DNA of 5,484 nt, taken from NCBI GenBank assembly GCA_002309675.1, contig DBXX01000092.1, forward strand, positions 1-5,484, written 5' to 3'. Below are positions 4,040-5,484 of this stretch, one piece after another. Positions within the stretch are counted from its first letter, which is position 1, and each line of letters starts with the position of its first letter. The DNA is from Lachnospiraceae bacterium UBA1201 (GTDB lineage Bacteria > Bacillota > Clostridia > Lachnospirales > Lachnospiraceae). Below the pieces are notes generated by a model. That model saw only the letters and a program-made list of their open reading frames with translations. It did no database searches and was not told where the DNA came from. A program made the translations under genes and the position numbers.

Positions 4040-5484
4040 TCAACCCACTGCGGGCATTCCGGTCACTACAACGCTCGGATCAACGGTCAGAGTTTCCAGC
4101 AATGTGCAGTTTGTCACATTCAATTTGGTGATCTTATTATTCTGGCATTCCAAAGAGGTCAACTTTGTATTTTTGCTCACATCCAGCGATGTCAACTGAT
4201 TGAAACTGCAGTTCACCTCGGTCAGATTCGTGTTATTGCCGATATTCAGATTCGTAAGTTTGTTATTGGAGACGTACAGACACTTCAAATTCTTGCAAGC
4301 ACTGACATTCACAGATGTCAATGCATTGTCATCGGCATCCACCAAAGTGATCGCAGAATTTACCGTCAGGGAAGTCATCTGGTTCGAATAGCAATGAAGT
4401 TCATCCAATACCTTGCAAGCACTTACATTCAACGTCTTGATCTTGTTGTTATTGCAGGACAAAATCTCCAGTTTAGTATTTTTGCTGACATCCAAATTCG
4501 TAAGCAGGTTAACCGAACAGTTCAAGTAAGTTAATGCAGTGTTCTTGCTGAGGTCGATCGTCGTCAGGTTGTTTTCATTACAGCATAAGAACGACAGCGC
4601 CGTGTTCTTGCTGACATCCAGTTTCGTCAATTCATTATAATCACAGCTCAGGATCTTTAACTTCTTGTTATTGCTTACATTCAAGGTCTTCAGTCCATTG
4701 TTCCAGCAGAAAACGAGCTCCAATTCGGGATTTACGTTGAGATCCAAAGACGTTATCATGCAATCGTAACAGTAGAGTTCCTTCAGAGAAGTAAAGAACT
4801 CAACGCCCTTCAAATTCCCGATTCCGAAACCGCTTACATCCAGATTTGTGATCGCAAGCTCAGCCTCTCCGAGTTTTCCGTCCTTATTGTTATCGTAATA
4901 CTTCTGCATCTCGCTACGGAAAATGGTATCCGGGAACGTCTTTTCATTGATCGGGATATTGTACATGGTCAATGTAGCCGCACGTGATCCCCAGGAGTTA
5001 CCGTTACCATCGGTAACGACACAACGGAACTGCCAGCCCTGAAGGCCTGCAGACGTAGCTACCGTAAGCTTAGCCGTCTTCGCTCCGGTCTGTCCGGAGT
5101 TCGCCCATTCGGATGAGGCATTCTTACGGGACTGCCACTGATACTTCAGCGTTCCGTTTCCGGTCGCCGATACCTTAAATGTTGCATTCGAACCCAAAGA
5201 AACATATTGATCTACAGGCTGCGAAACGATCTCAGGAGCAACCTTCAGGGTTGCTGCTTCGGATGCAGTACTGTTTTTGTTTCCGTCGGTAACAACGCAA
5301 CGGAACTGCCAGCCCTGAAGGCCAGCGGTCACTGCTACCGTAAGCGTTGCAGTCTTCGCACCCGGCTGGCCGGAATTCGCCCAAGAACTCGAGGAATTCT
5401 TGCGGGACTGCCACTGATAGGTCAGGGTTCCCTTACCGGTTGCGGCCACGGTGAATTTCGCCGTGGAACCTGCAGTTGCAGTTG
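4040..5484 (-). CDS. Secreted/surface protein with Ig-like repeats, EF-hand-like loop and leucine-rich repeats, 5' part outside window
   Basis: The frame is open to the right edge, so 480 C-terminal residues of a longer protein are visible and no start or signal peptide can be seen. Counting from the first complete codon (5482), the order is as follows. One Ig-like domain is nearly complete (about 1-81) and a second spans about 82-173, each with YQWQSRKN, WANSG, GWQFRCVVTDGN and a closing TL-x-V/M strand. A linker beginning PINEKTFPD leads to an EF-hand-type loop (197-208) with D197, N199, D201, G202 and E208. Eleven leucine-rich repeats of about 21 residues follow (233-461), of the form LxxLxCxxNxLTxLdVSkNt. 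A short tail ends in GMPAVG. This architecture is common in extracellular adhesion or binding proteins of gut Firmicutes. There is no LPXTG, membrane helix or choline-binding repeat at the C terminus, so any anchor must lie N-terminal. The ligand is unknown. The terminator at 4014-3984 ends the transcript. Confidence 0.88.
   Translation of the reverse strand, partial: TATAGSTAKFTVAATGKGTLTYQWQSRKNSSSSWANSGQPGAKTATLTVAVTAGLQGWQFRCVVTDGNKNSTASEAATLKVAPEIVSQPVDQYVSLGSNATFKVSATGNGTLKYQWQSRKNASSEWANSGQTGAKTAKLTVATSAGLQGWQFRCVVTDGNGNSWGSRAATLTMYNIPINEKTFPDTIFRSEMQKYYDNNKDGKLGEAELAITNLDVSGFGIGNLKGVEFFTSLKELYCYDCMITSLDLNVNPELELVFCWNNGLKTLNVSNNKKLKILSCDYNELTKLDVSKNTALSFLCCNENNLTTIDLSKNTALTYLNCSVNLLTNLDVSKNTKLEILSCNNNKIKTLNVSACKVLDELHCYSNQMTSLTVNSAITLVDADDNALTSVNVSACKNLKCLYVSNNKLTNLNIGNNTNLTEVNCSFNQLTSLDVSKNTKLTSLECQNNKITKLNVTNCTLLETLTVDPSVVVTGMPAVG
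4100..4786 (-). repeat. Leucine-rich repeat array, eleven units
   Basis: Eleven consecutive units encode LxxLxCxxNxLTxL-type repeats. Ten units are 21 residues long and one (unit 7, about 4408-4352) is 19. Nine of the eleven have Cys at position 6, the inward-facing column, while units 8 and 9 have Ala and Val there. VSKNT recurs at the end of several units, which suggests expansion by internal duplication. Confidence 0.88.
4859..4894 (-). other. EF-hand/dockerin-like calcium-binding loop within the surface protein
   Basis: Twelve residues, D-N-N-K-D-G-K-L-G-E-A-E, match the EF-hand loop pattern at positions 1, 3, 5, 6, 8 and 12. The loop lies just before the leucine-rich repeats, where many surface repeat proteins of gut bacteria have such a cap. 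It is a single loop, not a full dockerin, which would have two. Confidence 0.75.
4964..5484 (-). repeat. Tandem Ig-like domain repeat, 276-bp period
   Basis: The two Ig-like domains repeat at exactly 276 bp (92 codons). A 26-bp stretch is identical in both copies (5022-5047 and 5298-5323). The proteins share most residues across the core. The copy at the right edge is cut by the window, and more copies may lie beyond it. Confidence 0.85.

Noticed and set aside
3765..4199. Plus-strand open frame across the promoter and terminator
   Set aside because: It reads through the MutS-like promoter and the terminator stem and ends antisense to the leucine-rich repeats. It has no supported start.
4100..4786. 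CRISPR array or non-coding repeat in the right part
   Set aside because: The periodic 63-bp pattern is coding: it keeps frame and encodes leucine-rich repeats, with variation at the non-consensus positions.
5447..5449. GTG as the start of the surface-protein gene
   Set aside because: The same frame continues upstream to the window edge, and those residues (AGSTAKFTV) align with the start of the second Ig-like domain (LGSNATFKV). The GTG is an internal valine codon.

Overview
The window reads as a fragment of a Gram-positive, Firmicutes-type genome. A gut or rumen Clostridia (Lachnospiraceae or Oscillospiraceae-like) is the best guess. The reasons are strong AAGGAG/GGAGG ribosome binding sites, consensus vegetative promoters, roughly balanced GC, a NatA/BcrA-like ABC ATPase, and a surface protein that combines Ig-like repeats, an EF-hand cap and leucine-rich repeats. 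No marker gene fixes the taxon. All four recognisable genes lie on the minus strand, so transcription runs from right to left, and no convincing plus-strand gene is present.

Right part (5484 down to 4040): the 3' portion of a large secreted or surface protein. It has two tandem Ig-like repeats of 92 residues, an EF-hand-like calcium loop, and eleven leucine-rich repeats of about 21 residues. It ends without a C-terminal anchor and is followed by a strong intrinsic terminator (4014-3984).

Middle (3948 down to 741): a near-consensus promoter (TTGATA, 17 bp, extended TATAAT) drives a two-gene operon. Both products are MutS-family ATPases of about 500-540 residues, and the genes overlap by 4 bp (ATGA). 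Both lack the N-terminal mismatch-recognition domain and the Smr nuclease domain expected in MutS1 and MutS2. Both carry the same two departures from classical MutS: Gln in the Walker A loop (NQGGK) and Asn in place of the Walker B Asp (NE instead of DE). The pair probably forms a heterodimeric MutS-like machine of unknown role, and it is the most interesting part of the window.

Left part (740 down to 1): a 228-bp intergenic region holds a 16-bp direct repeat, two abutting perfect inverted repeats, a probable promoter and a ribosome binding site. It leads into the first 170 codons of an ABC-2-type exporter ATPase that runs off the left edge. The inverted repeats look like operators controlling this transporter. 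No clear intrinsic terminator separates the MutS-like pair from the ABC gene, so some read-through is possible.
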